DNA of 64,000 nucleotides from the NCBI RefSeq assembly GCF_001702265.1, contig NZ_MAUE01000025.1, forward strand, positions 111,625-175,624, in the 5' to 3' direction. This stretch comes from Pseudomonas aylmerensis. GTDB lineage: Bacteria > Pseudomonadota > Gammaproteobacteria > Pseudomonadales > Pseudomonadaceae. Shown in pieces: positions 62,970-64,000 of the stretch (position 1 is its first letter; each line of letters starts with the position of its first letter). Made by a program: the position numbers and the translations under genes. Below the pieces are notes generated by a model, which saw only the letters and a list, made by a program, of their open reading frames with translations, was not told the DNA's origin and did no database searches.

Positions 62970-64000
62970 ATGTCCGCACAACAGAAGAAACACCCCTTCG
63001 ATTTCAAAACCCAATACGGTCTCGGCTTCAACCCTCAGGACGATGAGATCGTTGTCGACTGCTTCTGTGGTGGTGGCGGCGCCGGCACCGGCCTGGAAAT
63101 GGGCCTGGGCCGCGCGGTGAACGTGGCCAAGAACCACAGCGCCGCGGCGATCAGCATGCACACCGTAAATCACCCAGGCGCCAAGCACTTCACCACCGAC
63201 GTGTTCGACGGTGACCCGGACACCGAATGCGGCGGCAAGGCCGTGGGCTGGTTCCACATGTCACCGGACTGCACCCACCACAGCCAGGCTGCCGGCGGCC
63301 AGCCGCGCAAACGTGAGATACGCAACCTGTCGTGGATCGGCCTCAAGTGGGGAGGCAAGAAGCGCCCCCGGGTGATCAGCCTGGAAAACGTGAAGCAGAT
63401 CCTGCAGTGGGGCCGATTGATCGCCAAGCGTGACAAGGCCAGCGGGCGGGTGGTGACCCTGGACCAGGTGCCGCACCCAACCAAGAAGGGAAAGACCACC
63501 AACCGAATCGCCGCACCGGGCGAGCAAGTGCCGGTATCGAACCAGTTCCTGGTCCCTGATCCGAAGCAGCGTGGCCGCACCTGGCGTCGGTTTGTGGCGC
63601 TGCTGGAAGGGATGGGTTATGTCGTGGAGTGGAAGGTGATCAGGGCATGCGACTTCGGCGCACCGACCAGCCGGGAGCGCCTGTTCATGATCGCCCGGTG
63701 CGATGGCCGGCCGATCGTCTGGCCGGAGCCTACTCACGCGAAGAACCCGGTCAAGGGCCAGCAAAAGTGGAAGACCGCCGCTGACTGCATCGACTTCACC
63801 GACCTGGGCAAAAGCATCTTCGGCCGCAAGAAGGACCTGGCCGACGCAACGTTGCGCCGGGTTGCCAAGGGCATGAAGAAGTTCGTCATCGACAACCCGG
63901 CGCCTTTCATTGTGCCGATTGCGAACTGGTCGGGTGAGTCGGTGCAGTCTGCCGATGAGCCGCTGCGCACAATCACCTCCTATCCAAAGGGTGGTGCCTT
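62970..64000 (+). CDS. C5 cytosine DNA methyltransferase, N-terminal part
   Basis: The frame is open from ATG 62970 (GAGGATCCC upstream) to the window end, 343 codons, so the gene is cut. Motif I is DCFCGGGGAGTGLE (near residue 30), motif IV is MSPDCTHHS with the catalytic Cys (a change from the usual PPCQ), motif VI is LENV near residue 134, and motif VIII is SRERLFMIA near residue 235. Phage C5 methylases protect phage DNA from restriction. No nuclease gene is next to it in the window. Confidence 0.9.
   Translation, partial: MSAQQKKHPFDFKTQYGLGFNPQDDEIVVDCFCGGGGAGTGLEMGLGRAVNVAKNHSAAAISMHTVNHPGAKHFTTDVFDGDPDTECGGKAVGWFHMSPDCTHHSQAAGGQPRKREIRNLSWIGLKWGGKKRPRVISLENVKQILQWGRLIAKRDKASGRVVTLDQVPHPTKKGKTTNRIAAPGEQVPVSNQFLVPDPKQRGRTWRRFVALLEGMGYVVEWKVIRACDFGAPTSRERLFMIARCDGRPIVWPEPTHAKNPVKGQQKWKTAADCIDFTDLGKSIFGRKKDLADATLRRVAKGMKKFVIDNPAPFIVPIANWSGESVQSADEPLRTITSYPKGGA

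Larger units (their letters stand above)
13784..64000. mobile_element. lambda-like prophage integrated at tRNA-Leu, right end outside window
   Basis: From the tRNA 3' end onward the genes are phage type: lysis, tail fibre, J-I-K-L-M tail tip, tape measure, G/GT tail chaperone, head, portal, terminase, nin genes, replication, cro/cI control and recombination. The late genes all run on the minus strand. No integrase, excisionase or attR is found by 64000, so both must lie further right. The size therefore exceeds 50 kb. Structural genes look intact, with no IS element or frameshift seen apart from the expected programmed one. It may be inducible. Confidence 0.93.

Noticed and set aside
13784..64000. 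Integrase, excisionase or attR inside the window
   Set aside because: No tyrosine or serine recombinase motif and no second copy of the tRNA 3' end was found; they are probably past 64000.
1..64000. CRISPR array, rRNA operon or intact insertion sequence
   Set aside because: No regularly spaced repeat array with unique spacers, no rRNA sequence and no transposase gene was seen.

Overview
The window reads as the chromosome of a fluorescent-group Pseudomonas (high GC, a Pseudomonas-type REP palindrome, many small Pseudomonas-specific families such as DUF1652 and DUF1654) with a lambda-like temperate prophage inserted beside a tRNA-Leu(UAA) gene. The species assignment is inference from gene content; no rRNA is present.

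Bases 1-13783 are host chromosome. They hold a DUF1275 membrane protein cut by the window start, a small lipoprotein, the azlCD branched-chain amino acid exporter, an arsenic operon (arsR-arsB-arsC) whose last gene arsH is reduced to about 35 codons, an AraC regulator next to a LysE-type exporter, and mgtA with a long 5' leader that contains a 97-codon ORF, a 12-codon leader peptide and a perfect 18-bp palindrome. Then come a REP element, a DUF2493 protein, an envelope protein, a DUF533/TerB-like protein, a DinB-like protein and several small proteins, ending at tRNA-Leu.

Bases 13784-64000 are prophage; the right end and the integrase lie beyond the window. The tRNA-proximal end carries accessory SOS genes (umuDC under a perfect LexA box, an SRAP/YedK protein) and small genes of unknown role. 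The late operon runs leftward on the minus strand from about 47.3 kb to 18.9 kb: candidate late regulator, holin candidates, terminase, portal, head, tail with a lambda G/GT type frameshift, tape measure, lambda M-L-K-I-J tail-tip set, fibre, endolysin, and nested Rz/Rz1. At least five Rho-independent hairpins lie inside this operon, which implies antitermination. Small plus-strand genes (morons) interrupt it.

The control region spans 50-55.5 kb. cro, cII, an antirepressor-like gene, replication genes (with five 18-bp iterons inside the initiator gene, like lambda ori in O) and ninB/ninG run left; cI runs right. Three 13-bp operators lie between cro and cI, and two more (OL-like) lie at 55.5 kb. 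Between cI and OL, in the position of lambda rexAB, is a three-gene cassette: a STAS-like/GHKL ATPase, a DUF4325 STAS-like protein and a membrane coiled-coil protein. This is the best candidate for an undescribed accessory or defence system. A LexA box sits in front of the divergent DUF1654 gene, and CI lacks an Ala-Gly or Cys-Gly cleavage pair, so induction may pass through that small protein. Bases 55.8-62.3 kb carry early right genes (Sak4-like recombinase, DnaQ-like exonuclease, many small genes), two related RNA hairpins, a DUF4145 gene and another membrane moron. A C5 cytosine methyltransferase runs off the end.
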